Positions 1 to 9,000 of a stretch of DNA of 64,000 nucleotides are shown piece by piece. The notes beneath the pieces are model-generated. The model saw only the letters and a program-made list of their open reading frames with translations. It was not told the origin of the DNA and made no database searches. The first letter of the stretch is position 1, and the number at the start of each line of letters is the position of its first letter. The position numbers were made by a program, and so were the translations under genes. Origin of the DNA: an uncultured Schumannella sp. (GTDB lineage Bacteria; Actinomycetota; Actinomycetes; Actinomycetales; Microbacteriaceae); the NCBI RefSeq assembly GCF_905479755.1, contig NZ_CAJQNT010000005.1:27521-91520 (forward strand). Direction: 5' to 3'.

Positions 1-2
1 AC

Positions 3-1097
3 AATCGCCTCGCCCCCGTCGCCACGGTCAACTCCTGGCCGACCGAGGTGAGCGTTCCCGGCGACCGCGTGATCACCGGCTGGGCGATCAGTTCGGTGAC
101 GGTCTCCCCGACGCACAAGCGCCGGGGGATTGCGCGCTCGCTGTTGGAGGCGGAGCTGCGCACCGCATCCGCTCTCGGGGTGCCGGTGGCGATGCTCACC
201 GTCTCGGAGTCGACGCTGTACGGGCGGTACGGCTTCGGCCCGGCGGCGCTCGCGACCGACTGGGTGATCGACCCGCGGCGCGCGCGGCCGTTGCGTCGCG
301 CATCCGATGCGGGTCGGGTCGAGTTCGTGCCGCTGAAGGATTTCCGCGCCGAGGTGCAGCCGCTGCACGAGCGCGTGCGGCCGACGAAGCCCGGCGAGGT
401 CGCCGTGTGGCCGACGCGCTGGGACCAGATTTCGGCGCTCACGGTGGGGCAGGAGGTCGAGGCGACGAAGCTGCGCGCCGTGCGCTACCTCGACGCTGAC
501 GGGGTCGTGCAGGGTGTCGCGGCGTACTCGGTGTCGGGCGGCGAGGAGGACTTCACGCAGCACCAGGTCGAGGTGAAGTACCTGCTCGACGCAACCCCGG
601 AGGCGTACGCGGCGTTGTGGAGTTTCGTGCTGGAGCTGGACCTGATCACCGAGGTGCGGGCGCGCCTGCGCAGCGTCGACGAGCCGCTGCGGTGGATGCT
701 CGCCGACTTCCGCGCCGCGAAGGTTTCGACGGTCGAGCACGAGTACGTGCGCGTGCTCGACGTGCCGGCGGCGTTCGAGGCGCGCGGGTTCGAGGCAGCG
801 GGGTCGCTCGCGCTCGCGCTCGAGGTCGAGGATTCGCACGGTTTCGCCGACGGCACCTGGCTGATCGAGGCGGATGCGTCAGGCACGGCAACGGTCCGTG
901 CGGTCGACGAGGCGCCAGCGGGCATCCCGATGCTGTCGCTCGGTGTCTCGGAGTTGTCGACCCTGTACCTCGGCGGGGTTTCGGCGGTGACGCTGGCGGC
1001 GGCGGGCCGCGTGCACGAGCGCGCCGCGGGCGATGCGGCGGCGGCGGATGCGCTGCTGCGCTCGCCGGTGCCCCCGCACCTGAGCGTCTGGTACTGA
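3..1097 (+). CDS. Eis-like GNAT N-acetyltransferase (5' end outside window)
   Basis: The frame is already open at the window edge, so the start lies upstream. The stretch from GIARSLLEAELR to LYGRYGFGPA matches the acetyl-CoA-binding core of Eis-family GNAT enzymes, which acetylate amines. It is followed by the second GNAT-like half and a sterol-carrier-like C-terminal domain. The last residues, SVWY, keep the aromatic C-terminus seen in Eis proteins, where the terminal carboxylate reaches the active site (family knowledge). About 365 residues are visible against a usual length near 400. The natural substrate is unknown; aminoglycoside acetylation is possible but not shown. The family call is firm. 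Confidence 0.85.
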   Translation, partial: NRLAPVATVNSWPTEVSVPGDRVITGWAISSVTVSPTHKRRGIARSLLEAELRTASALGVPVAMLTVSESTLYGRYGFGPAALATDWVIDPRRARPLRRASDAGRVEFVPLKDFRAEVQPLHERVRPTKPGEVAVWPTRWDQISALTVGQEVEATKLRAVRYLDADGVVQGVAAYSVSGGEEDFTQHQVEVKYLLDATPEAYAALWSFVLELDLITEVRARLRSVDEPLRWMLADFRAAKVSTVEHEYVRVLDVPAAFEARGFEAAGSLALALEVEDSHGFADGTWLIEADASGTATVRAVDEAPAGIPMLSLGVSELSTLYLGGVSAVTLAAAGRVHERAAGDAAAADALLRSPVPPHLSVWY

Positions 1098-1107
1098 GCA
1101 CCTCGCC

Positions 1108-1284
1108 GGTTGAGTAGCGCGCTCCGCGCGCGTATCGAAACCGCAATGCCTCGCCGGTTGAGTAGCCGCGAAGCGGCGTATCGAAACCGCACGGCCCTGC
1201 GAGTTGAGTAGCGCGCTTCGCGCGCGTATCGAAACCGCAAGGCTCTGCGGGTTGAGTAGCGCGCTTCGCGCGCGTATCGAAACC
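1108..1284. repeat. Cluster of four REP-like palindromic repeats
   Basis: Four copies of a 33-35 bp element lie at 1108-1142, 1156-1188, 1202-1236 and 1250-1284. Each runs from GGTTGAGTAGC through a short GC palindrome (GCGCGCTTCGCGCGC or variants) to GTATCGAAACC. The flanks GGTTGAG and CGAAACC are constant while the palindrome varies, as expected for a folded element. The spacers are 13-15 bp, too short for CRISPR. The cluster sits between convergent genes and may end transcription from both sides. A related copy in the opposite orientation lies at 60816-60846. Confidence 0.85.
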
Positions 1285-1295
1285 CAGAGAGCCCC

Positions 1296-3383
1296 CTACC
1301 GGACCGTCCCCACCCACAGCCCATCGCGCGCCCGCGTCATCGCGACGTACAACTCCCGCCGCTCCCGTTCCTCGCGCTCCAGCAGCGACTCGGCACCGTC
1401 GAGCGCACGCACGGTCGCCGGCGACACGAGGTCGGCCCGGGTCCACGGCAGCAGAACGTGCTTGAACTCGAGGCCTTTGGCGCGCTTGATCGTCCCGACT
1501 TTGACCGCATCCGCCTGAGTTCCGTCGTAGTCGAGCAGGTTGACGCTCGTGATGCCCTGGGCTTCGAGCAGCGATTGCACGCTCTGTGCTTGCCCGTTGG
1601 TCGAACACAGCACGCCGATGTCACCGAGGCTCGTGTCGATCGACTGTGTGATCGTTCGGATGCGCGCGACCATCGCCTCACTGTGCTCGCGTGGCGAGTC
1701 GAACCGCACGAATACCGGCCGCGCGCCGTGGCGTGACGGAGCCCCGCCGCCCTCAAACCCGATCGTGGCGGCGTCTTCGATGTCGGTGTACTGGTCGTCG
1801 GCGACGATGCGGCCCGCGGCCTCCAGGATCTCGGCCGTGTTGCGGTAGTTGACGTCGAGCACGACGCCGCGGCCCGCGAGCGAGATCCCGACCTCGGCGA
1901 GTGAGTAGCCGCCGGGGTAGACGGTCTGCTGGCCGTCGCCGATCAGGGTGAAGGCATCCGGCCCGTCGCCGGCGACGGACCACATCATGCGCACCATGGC
2001 GCACGAGAGGTCTTGCGCTTCGTCGACGATGACCGCCGAGTAGCCCTCGAGCGGTTCCCGCTGCAGCTCGCGTTCGGCGAGAAGGATGACGTCGGCGAAG
2101 TCGTGGATGCGCCGGCGGCGCAGCTCCGCCTCGTACTCCGAGTAGAGCTCCCACATTTCGCGTCGCTGGTCGACGGTGAGGCGTCGCTTCCGCCCGATTC
2201 GGGCACAGTCGGCGTACTGCTCGAAGACGGTAAAGCCGCGACCCTTGATGACGCTTTCGATCTCTTCCTGCCAGTACTGCGGATTCGTTTCGAGGCGTCG
2301 CAGGTCGCCGCCGCTCGTCCGCCAGGCGGTGGAGAAGGCCTCGGATGCCTTGCGTCCGTCGACTTTGACCGCGACCCCGCGCTCTTTGAGCAGGTCGAGG
2401 GCGAACTTGTGCGCGCCGACGAACTCGACCCGGTCGGCGACCTCGGGTGCCAGGCGGGTCATCAAGTTTTTGAGTACCGCGGGGAGGGTGCGCACGTAGG
2501 TGGTGACGAGGATCTTGCCGGGCCGGGTCCGGGCCAGGTATGCGGCGCGGTGCAACCCGACGACAGTCTTGCCGGTGCCCGCCGCGCCGCGGATGCGGGC
2601 GGGCCCACCGAAGCTGCGGCGCACGAGGCGGGCCTGATCGGGGTGCAGGAACGCCATCCACTCTTCGATCGGCGGCGCGAGCATGCTTTCGAGATGCAGC
2701 GCCTGCACCTCGTCGGCGGACGGAAGGTCGGGGATGTCGAGCGTCAGCGACGGGATCGGAGCGACCGGCTCGGGCAGGGTGACGTTGACGGGGGCGGGCG
2801 CTCCGACGACGGGGAAGAACTCGGCGAGCACGCGCAGCACCGAGTTGACCTGGTTCGCGGTGAGCCGCTGCCCAGGCTTGAGGATGTGGCGGGCGACGTC
2901 GACGTCGCCGATCAGCTCGACGGCCCCGACCTCGCCGCGGATGTTCTTTTTGCCCGCGAACGCGACGACGGCGTGCACCTCGCCGGGTGCGAGACCGATC
3001 TCGGCGAGTGCCGCCTCGGTGTCGAGGGTGAGCGAGACGAGTTTGTCGAACTCATCGGTCACGTCGGCCTGGTCGCGGAACACGCGGCCCGCGGCGACGG
3101 TGACCTCGGCCCAGGCCTTGGTGTCGACGATGAAGACGCCGGACGGGCCGATCACGATGAGGTCGACCTGCGCGCGGCGGCTTCCCGGCCACCCTCGGTC
3201 GGCGAGCAGGTGGTAGCCGTGGGCGGTGAGCGGCGCGAGGGCTTCGGCGGTGCGCTTCTCGGTGCGGTACGCGGCCATCCACCGGGCGGCGTCGGCTTCC
3301 GCGTTGCGCGCCGCTTCCGCGTGCTGATCACGCATCAGGAGTTGGCGTTCCGCCTCCAGCCGCGCCGAGTCTCCGGCCCCCAT
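1296..3383 (-). CDS. NERD-domain UvrD/Rep-type DNA helicase
   Basis: The roughly 695-residue protein has a nuclease-related NERD domain at about residues 45-150, with QVDLIVIG and VDTKAW. A superfamily 1 helicase core follows: Walker A GAAGTGKT (266-273), DEAQDLS, VNYRNTAEI, KRAKGLEF and ELYVAMTRARDG. NERD-helicases are DNA-dependent ATPases thought to act in DNA repair or defence (family knowledge); the in vivo role is unknown. The start is set at the ATG before GAGDSARLE. In-frame ATG (3422) and TTG (3425) codons lie upstream but would add a Cys/Trp stretch unlike the family. The gene is convergent with the Eis-like gene across the repeat cluster. Confidence 0.85.
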   Translation of the reverse strand: MGAGDSARLEAERQLLMRDQHAEAARNAEADAARWMAAYRTEKRTAEALAPLTAHGYHLLADRGWPGSRRAQVDLIVIGPSGVFIVDTKAWAEVTVAAGRVFRDQADVTDEFDKLVSLTLDTEAALAEIGLAPGEVHAVVAFAGKKNIRGEVGAVELIGDVDVARHILKPGQRLTANQVNSVLRVLAEFFPVVGAPAPVNVTLPEPVAPIPSLTLDIPDLPSADEVQALHLESMLAPPIEEWMAFLHPDQARLVRRSFGGPARIRGAAGTGKTVVGLHRAAYLARTRPGKILVTTYVRTLPAVLKNLMTRLAPEVADRVEFVGAHKFALDLLKERGVAVKVDGRKASEAFSTAWRTSGGDLRRLETNPQYWQEEIESVIKGRGFTVFEQYADCARIGRKRRLTVDQRREMWELYSEYEAELRRRRIHDFADVILLAERELQREPLEGYSAVIVDEAQDLSCAMVRMMWSVAGDGPDAFTLIGDGQQTVYPGGYSLAEVGISLAGRGVVLDVNYRNTAEILEAAGRIVADDQYTDIEDAATIGFEGGGAPSRHGARPVFVRFDSPREHSEAMVARIRTITQSIDTSLGDIGVLCSTNGQAQSVQSLLEAQGITSVNLLDYDGTQADAVKVGTIKRAKGLEFKHVLLPWTRADLVSPATVRALDGAESLLEREERERRELYVAMTRARDGLWVGTVR

Positions 3384-3477
3384 CTTGCACCCCCATGCAC
3401 AGTGTTCCAGACCTATCCTCATCAAATGCGGAGACTGCGGATAGGCCGCGTTGTGGGGGTAGAGGGGTGCGCTCGTG

Positions 3478-3600
3478 ATGCCGGTGACGACCCGCTCCCG
3501 CGGCGACTCGAACCGCCTGCTGCTCGGGGTGGCGGGGCGGGTCGACGAGGCGTGTCTCGCCGAGATGCGCGGATGGGTGCGGGAGTTTGTTGGGGTGTGA
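3478..3600 (+). pseudogene. Possible 40-residue gene remnant or small ORF
   Basis: An ATG at 3478, preceded by AGAGGGG at 3461-3467, opens 40 codons ending in TGA at 3598. Third positions are almost all G or C, as in the real genes around it. The peptide ends in MRGWVREFVGV. No family was recognised. It may be a small gene or the 3' remnant of a lost one, lying between the divergent helicase and the toxin-antitoxin operon. Confidence 0.22.
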
Positions 3601-3621
3601 CGTGAGCCGGCGCCGGGCGGA

Positions 3622-3957
3622 CTACTTCGTCTGATTCGGATGGTGCGTGTGCACCTGCTCCAGGTAGACCGTGCCGCTGTCGACGTAGTACCAGATCCGT
3701 GCCCCGCCGGTGAGCTCGTATTGCCAGCGTTCGTGCGTTTCGCCGCCCCGCGTCACGAGCTGGAGTGAGCCGCGAAGCGGATGATTGCGCGGGGTGGTCC
3801 GAAGCGGGTCGGTGGTGAGGAAGTCCCACGCGTCCGTGAGGGCGTTCCGCTGGGTTGCCGCGAGGTCGGTCCACCCTCGGTGCGCCTCGCGGGTGGCGAA
3901 GACGATCGGATGCTCAGTGGTTTTGGTCGGCCGCGGCACCCGGCCCTTCGCCGCCAT
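3622..3957 (-). CDS. Putative RelE/ParE-superfamily toxin of a type II TA pair
   Basis: This 111-residue basic protein begins 3 nt after the stop of the upstream gene. The pattern of an N-terminal helical half, the strand sequence RWQYELTGGARIWYYV and a short C-terminal strand fits a RelE/ParE-like fold. In that superfamily the toxin usually cuts mRNA at the ribosome or inhibits gyrase. The catalytic residues cannot be assigned by eye. Operon order (antitoxin then toxin), tight spacing and the palindromic operator upstream support the TA reading. The exact family is unproven. Confidence 0.6.
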   Translation of the reverse strand: MAAKGRVPRPTKTTEHPIVFATREAHRGWTDLAATQRNALTDAWDFLTTDPLRTTPRNHPLRGSLQLVTRGGETHERWQYELTGGARIWYYVDSGTVYLEQVHTHHPNQTK

Positions 3958-3960
3958 CGC

Positions 3961-4416
3961 CTACGGGCGCGGGACCCGCGGGGCGTCGTCGTACCACCCG
4001 ACGCGGTCGCGCCCGAGGCCGCTGGCGAGCGCTTCGGCGGTGGAACGCCACGACGCCAGTTCCGCGATGGCGAGGTGGGCTTGGCCGGTCGCGAAGGACG
4101 CGCGCGCGGCGGTGATGAGGTCGCGCGCGCAGGTGTCGCGTTCGGCGGGGGAGAGGGCGAGCATCCAGTCGAAGCGTTCCGAGAGGCGCTCGGCGAGCGT
4201 TCCACGATCGTCGGTGGTGGCTGCGATGAGTTGCGCGGCGAGCTCGAGCAGCGACTCGCGCGCGTCGGCTTCCGCCGAGCTCATGAGCACGAGCGAATCG
4301 CCGTCACGCCGTGTGACTTCGACGGGCGCCCGCTCCGCGGCCGCGAACACGGGCACCGCGTGACGGGAGAGCGACGAGGACTGGAAGCTCTGGCGGGCGG
4401 TGCGTGTGGCGGGCAT
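3961..4416 (-). CDS. Phd/YefM-like antitoxin of a type II TA pair
   Basis: The 151-residue protein has an N-terminal segment (about residues 10-46: SLSRHAVPVFAAAERAP, then VEVTRRDGDSLVLMS) like the DNA-binding dimerisation domain of Phd/YefM antitoxins. A helical C-terminal domain follows that would bind and neutralise the toxin encoded next. A -10-like TATGAT sits 6 nt before the ATG, so the mRNA is probably leaderless. A perfect 9 bp inverted repeat overlaps the promoter, as expected for autorepression. At 151 residues it is longer than classical Phd (about 75-90), so the C-terminal part may carry an extra function. Confidence 0.65.
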   Translation of the reverse strand: MPATRTARQSFQSSSLSRHAVPVFAAAERAPVEVTRRDGDSLVLMSSAEADARESLLELAAQLIAATTDDRGTLAERLSERFDWMLALSPAERDTCARDLITAARASFATGQAHLAIAELASWRSTAEALASGLGRDRVGWYDDAPRVPRP

Positions 4417-4422
4417 GACCCC

Positions 4423-4449
4423 ATCATAATTCAGAATGTGTTCTGAATT
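4423..4449 (-). promoter_or_regulatory. TA promoter (-10) with perfect palindromic operator
   Basis: A perfect inverted repeat AATTCAGAA-TGTG-TTCTGAATT spans 4428-4449. On the minus strand the hexamer TATGAT (4423-4428) lies 6 nt before the antitoxin ATG and touches the palindrome. This suits binding of the Phd-like antitoxin or TA complex to repress its own promoter. Confidence 0.7.
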
Positions 4450-4508
4450 CTGGGTATCCGGCCGCAATGACATCGAAGCCGGGCGTGCGAGGTGTGGAGG
4501 AGCCGATC

Positions 4509-5135
4509 TCACGCCCCCTGCGCCTCCCCGCGCTCGCCCTCGTCGAAGCCGCGCTTCTGTCCGCGCCGGCGGTCGGTGAGGTAGCGGCTGGTGGAGCGGC
4601 GCATCCCTGTGATGCCGTCGGCGCGGGCGTCGTAGGTGAGGGCGGAGTCGCGGCCGATGCCGAGGTCGCGGGCGGTGAGCACGGCGTCCTGGTTGGCGCC
4701 GAGGAACACGAAATCCCAGTCGTAGTCCTGGGTCTGGCGGGTGATGAGGTCGCGCACCATGTCGTGGTCGTATTCGCGGCTGGAGTTCTCGTGCCCGTCG
4801 GTGACGATCACGACCTGCACGGTCGCAGGGCGGGCGTGCTCGGGCAGCGCGGCCAGCTGCTGGCCGAAGATCTGAACGGATGCGCCGATCGCATCCATCA
4901 GGGCGGTGCCTCCGCGCGGGTCGAGTTCGATGCGCACCGTGCGGGCATCGGCCATGGTGTGGGTGTGCTCGACGACGCCGTCGAAGATGACGACGTCGAC
5001 GGTGAGCAGGCCTTCGAGGGCGGACTGCTCGGCGAGCAGCTGGTTGAGCGCGTCGACCATCTCGTCGCGAATCGATGCCATCGAGCCGGAGCGGTCGATG
5101 ACGAGAAGCAGGGCGGTGTAGTTCGGGTCGGTCAT
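4509..5135 (-). CDS. Stand-alone von Willebrand factor A (vWA) domain protein
   Basis: The 208 residues form almost only a vWA domain. The metal-binding MIDAS motif DRSGS follows the first strand (LLLVIDRSGSM), with the conserved threonine in GGTALMDAI and VIVTDGHENS further on. A basic, charged tail (RRRGQKRGFDEGERGE) follows. Such proteins bind protein partners through a divalent metal; here no MoxR ATPase or membrane segment is nearby, so the partner is unknown. GGAG lies 6 nt before the ATG. No signal peptide is visible, so it is probably cytoplasmic. Confidence 0.85.
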   Translation of the reverse strand: MTDPNYTALLLVIDRSGSMASIRDEMVDALNQLLAEQSALEGLLTVDVVIFDGVVEHTHTMADARTVRIELDPRGGTALMDAIGASVQIFGQQLAALPEHARPATVQVVIVTDGHENSSREYDHDMVRDLITRQTQDYDWDFVFLGANQDAVLTARDLGIGRDSALTYDARADGITGMRRSTSRYLTDRRRGQKRGFDEGERGEAQGA

Positions 5136-5536
5136 GGGGGCTCCTCGGATCGCTGACGGCCATGGGCGGCGCTGGGGCTCGATGAGTGTGGGGGAGGCCT
5201 CCGACATTTGCTCAGCAAGCGGCGAGCGGGCTAGCGGCGGGCGGCGTTGTGTCGGAGCTACTCGATACAGTTCGGTCTGCGACCGACTCGCCCGAGACCC
5301 GAGACCCGAGACCCGAGACCCGAGACCCGGGATTTGGGTGCGGAACATTCCTCGCTATTGTCAATTTCATGCCCCCGGATGAGTCCCGCCCGATGTCAGG
5401 ACAGGACAGCGGGCGGTGGCCCCGTGCGCGACCTGTTCGACGTGGGGATGGCTCGCGGAGACTTTTTCTGCCTGGTGGTGGAGAGCTGCGCGCTCGATCT
5501 CGCGGCCACCGCGTCGTCAGCGGCCGAATTGGAGGG
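5136..5536. other. Intergenic stretch at the left edge of the defence island
   Basis: About 400 bases have no confident gene. They hold a 7 bp tandem repeat (5294-5328) and an AT-richer patch around 5345-5375. A 38-codon open frame starts at GTG 5424 and stops at 5540 (VRDLFDVGMARGDFFCLVVE and 18 more residues). Its codon use looks coding, so it may be a small gene or a remnant; no family was recognised. Confidence 0.5.
5294..5328. repeat. Five tandem copies of GAGACCC
   Basis: Five exact, uninterrupted copies of the heptamer GAGACCC run from 5294 to 5328. They lie in non-coding DNA, in the junction between the vWA gene and the restriction island. The array is the kind that changes copy number by slippage. 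Confidence 0.9.
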
Positions 5537-5857
5537 CTAGTGTTCCGCAAGCCGAGGCGCAGCGTCGCCGGACGGAGTTGCCGAGTCGGCGCGAAGTTCG
5601 AACACGATCTCGCGCCAGATGCGCGCCACGCCGAGCGCGTGGAATCGACTATCGCCACGAACGTCGACAACCTGACGTTTCCCGTTGAGGAGCTTTTCCG
5701 TTGTCGCGTCGTCGAAATCCCCGCGAGCACGCCACGTCGCGATTGCATCGCCGGCGCTCGGCCAGCCGTGAGCGGCGACAATTCGATCCGTCAACACAGT
5801 CATTTCGCCGTGGGTGCTCTCGTACCCATCCCGGTATCTTGCGACCTCGTTGCTCAT
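5537..5857 (-). CDS. Small hypothetical protein, divergent from the restriction island
   Basis: The ATG at 5857 gives a 106-residue soluble protein with no recognised domain. Segments such as GWPSAGDAIATWRARGDFDD and GVARIWREIVFELRADS look like a folded helical protein. The frame remains open 39 codons further upstream, but that part looks non-coding. The gene points away from the Type ISP gene; the two starts are about 225 nt apart and share an intergenic region that must hold both promoters. A regulatory or accessory role for the neighbouring system is possible but is inference. Confidence 0.5.
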   Translation of the reverse strand: MSNEVARYRDGYESTHGEMTVLTDRIVAAHGWPSAGDAIATWRARGDFDDATTEKLLNGKRQVVDVRGDSRFHALGVARIWREIVFELRADSATPSGDAAPRLAEH

Positions 5858-6081
5858 CGGTGCTTCATTTCGTGCGGCGCCATGATTCCGAGTGTCAATC
5901 GCCGAGCGACGCGTCGACCCATCGCGACGAGGCACGAGGGAAACGCACGACTTCGCTGCGGTTGTGGACGACACGCGAACGGTAGCGTCTGTGACCGCCC
6001 GAGAACGTCGTCGCGAACCAATAACGTGGCAACAGCACTGTCTACGTCGGCGTACGCCGGGAAAGCGAGTCCTTGCGTCTC

Positions 6082-9000
6082 ATGACGACGATCCACGAGA
6101 TTCTCGACGAGCTTCGATCTGTTGCGTACGACGCGCACGACAAGGGCAGCCGGTTTGAGCGGCTCATGCAGGCATACCTGAAGATTGAGCCGCAGTACTA
6201 CGAGCTCTACGACGAGGTGTGGCTGTGGAAGGACTACCCGGGTCGCGGAAGCAGAGTCGACACGGGCATCGATCTCGTTGCCCGCGCGCGAGTCAGCGGG
6301 GAACTGACGGCGATTCAGTGCAAGTTCTTCGACCCGTCGACGACGGTCACGAAGCCGATGCTCGACTCGTTCTTGGCGGCGTCGAGCAAATCGCTCAACG
6401 GTCAGCCGGAGTTCGCCGCGCGGCTGATCGTTTCGACGAGCGACACGTGGGGCAAGAACGCGGAAGAGGCCGTGGAAAGCCAGAACCCGCCGGTGTCGCG
6501 CCTGCGCGTGCAAGACCTTGACGAGTCGTCGATCGACTGGTCGCAGTTCTCGCTCGCGGAACCGAGCGAACTCACGAAGAAGCCGCACAAGTCGCCGTTC
6601 CCTCACCAGCAGAAAGCGATCGCCAACGTTCTCGCGGGGTTCGAAAGCGCCGACCGCGGCAAATTGATCATGGCGTGTGGGACAGGCAAGACCTACACGA
6701 GCCTCAACATCGTCGAGCGGATGGTGCCCGCGGGCGGCACCGTGTTGTTCCTGGTGCCTTCAATTGCGCTGCTCTCTCAAACACTCAAAGAGTGGACGAT
6801 TGAGGCATCACGCCCGCTGCGATCATTTGCTGTCTGTTCTGATGTGTCGGTCGGAAAACGCAAGAACGATGAAGACACGCCAGTCGTCGATCTTGCGTAT
6901 CCCGCGACCACGAACCCTGAAAGACTCATCGCCAAGTTCAAGCTCCGCCCCGATGATGCTGAGACGATCACGGTCGTGTTTTCGACCTACCAGTCGATCG
7001 ATGTCGTCTCCCAAGCTCAGAAACTTGGCCTCCCTGAATTCGACCTGATCGTCTGCGACGAGGCCCACCGCACCACCGGCGTGACGCTGGCCGGCGACGA
7101 GGAGTCAGCCTTCGTGCGCGTGCACAGTCAGGCGCATATCCAGGGCAAGAAGCGCCTTTACATGACTGCGACGCCGCGAATTTATGCCGACGCGTCGCGA
7201 TCGAAGGCTGAGGAGGCGGGTGCCGTCCTCACCGACATGAACGATCCCGAGTTCTTCGGCGAGGAGTTTCACCGGCTTGGATTCGGCGAGGCAGTGTCGA
7301 TTGGTCGCCTCACCGACTACAAGGTGCTTGTGCTCGCGGTTGATGAGAGCTACATATCGAAGCGCTTTCAGAAACTCTTGGCCGATGAGAACAACGAGTT
7401 GACCCTCGATGATGCGGCAAAGATCGTTGGGTGTTGGAACGGCCTCTCAAAACGCGCAATGACCAAGAACGAGTTTGCGCTTGACCCGGAGCCGATGAAG
7501 CGCGCGGTCGCATTCGCAAGGAACATCGCCGAGTCGAAGAAGATCTCTCAGATGTTTGAGCAGGTCGTTTCTCGCGAAATCGAACTGATCGATGCTGACG
7601 ACGATGACACCGCTGCGACGAACCTGGTTTCCGTGGAAGCTGAACACGTTGATGGCACCTACAACGTGCTTCTGCGCAACCAAAAGCTCGACTGGCTCAA
7701 AGAAGAACCCGGCGACGGCAATGCGCGGCTGCTGACCAACGCGCGCTGCCTTTCCGAGGGGGTGGACGTCCCGGCGCTCGATGCGGTGATGTTCTTGAAC
7801 CCGCGAGACTCCGTCGTTGATGTCGTCCAGTCGGTCGGGCGGGTCATGCGCAAGCTTGAGGGCAAAAAGTACGGATACGTGATCTTGCCGATCGGCGTGC
7901 CCGCCGGCGTCGATCCCGCTACCGCCCTGAATGACAACAAGAAGTACCGCGTCGTGTGGCAAGTGCTTCAGGCGCTTCGGGCCCACGACGAGCGATTCGA
8001 CGCCGAGGTCAACAAGATCGATCTGACGAAGAAGACCGACATCATCGACGTCGGAGTCATCGGGCGAGGCGGCAATAAACAGGACCGAGAGTCGAGCGAG
8101 GCCGACTACGGGTCGGTCACCCTCGATTTCCCTGAGCTCGACCAATGGCGCGAGGCCATCCTTGCCAAGATCGTCGAAAAGGTTGGCGAGCGCCGCTACT
8201 GGGAGAACTGGGCCAAGGATGTAGCTGGCATCGCTTCCGACCACATGGCTCGCATCAAGGGACTGGTCGAAGGGTCCGACGCAACACTCCACGACGAGTT
8301 CGCCCGGTTCTTGAAGGGACTCCAGGACAACCTCAACCCGTTCATCACCGAATGCGACGCGATCGAGATGCTCTCCCAGCATCTGATCACCAAGCCCGTG
8401 TTCGATGCCCTCTTCGAGGGCTACGCGTTCAGCGACAACAACCCCGTCTCGCAGGTGATGCAACACATGATCGACGCGCTCGAAGAGCAGCACCTGGACA
8501 AGGAGACCGAGAAGCTCGACAAGTTCTACGAGTCCGTGCGGACTCGCGCCTCGGGGATCACGGATGCCGCCGCGAAGCAGCAAATCGTGAAGGAGCTGTA
8601 CGAGAAGTTCTTCCAGACCGCGTTCTCCGGAACCAGCGACCGCCTCGGCATTGTCTACACCCCCAACGAAATCGTGGACTTCATCATCCACTCTGTCGAT
8701 GACGCCCTGAAGGCCGGGTTCGGGGCCAGCCTTTCCGACAAGGGCGTCCACGTACTCGACCCCTTCACCGGCACTGGCACCTTCATCGTCCGCCTCCTCC
8801 AGTCCGGCCTCATTAGGCCCGAAGACCTCGCCTACAAGTACAGGTACGAGCTGCACGCCAACGAACTCGTGCTACTCGCCTACTACGTAGCCGCGATCAA
8901 CATTGAGGAGACCTATCACGACCTCGCGGGCGGCGACTACGTGCCGTTCGAAGGCATCGTGCTCACCGACACCTTCCAGATGAACGAAGCCGACGACGAA

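Noticed and set aside
1108..1284. CRISPR array
   Set aside because: Only four repeats with 13-15 bp gaps, varying cores and no Cas genes. The elements are palindromic REP-like repeats.
2013..3605. Long plus-strand open frame of about 530 codons
   Set aside because: It is antisense to the NERD helicase, whose motifs are complete. High GC keeps the opposite strand free of stops.
5186..6085. Plus-strand frame of about 300 codons through 5537-5857
   Set aside because: It has no protein-like pattern. The minus-strand reading of 106 residues is more plausible, though not certain.
7447..8856. Minus-strand frame of about 470 codons
   Set aside because: It lies opposite the helicase part of the Type ISP gene, has no domain, and the plus strand carries clear motifs.
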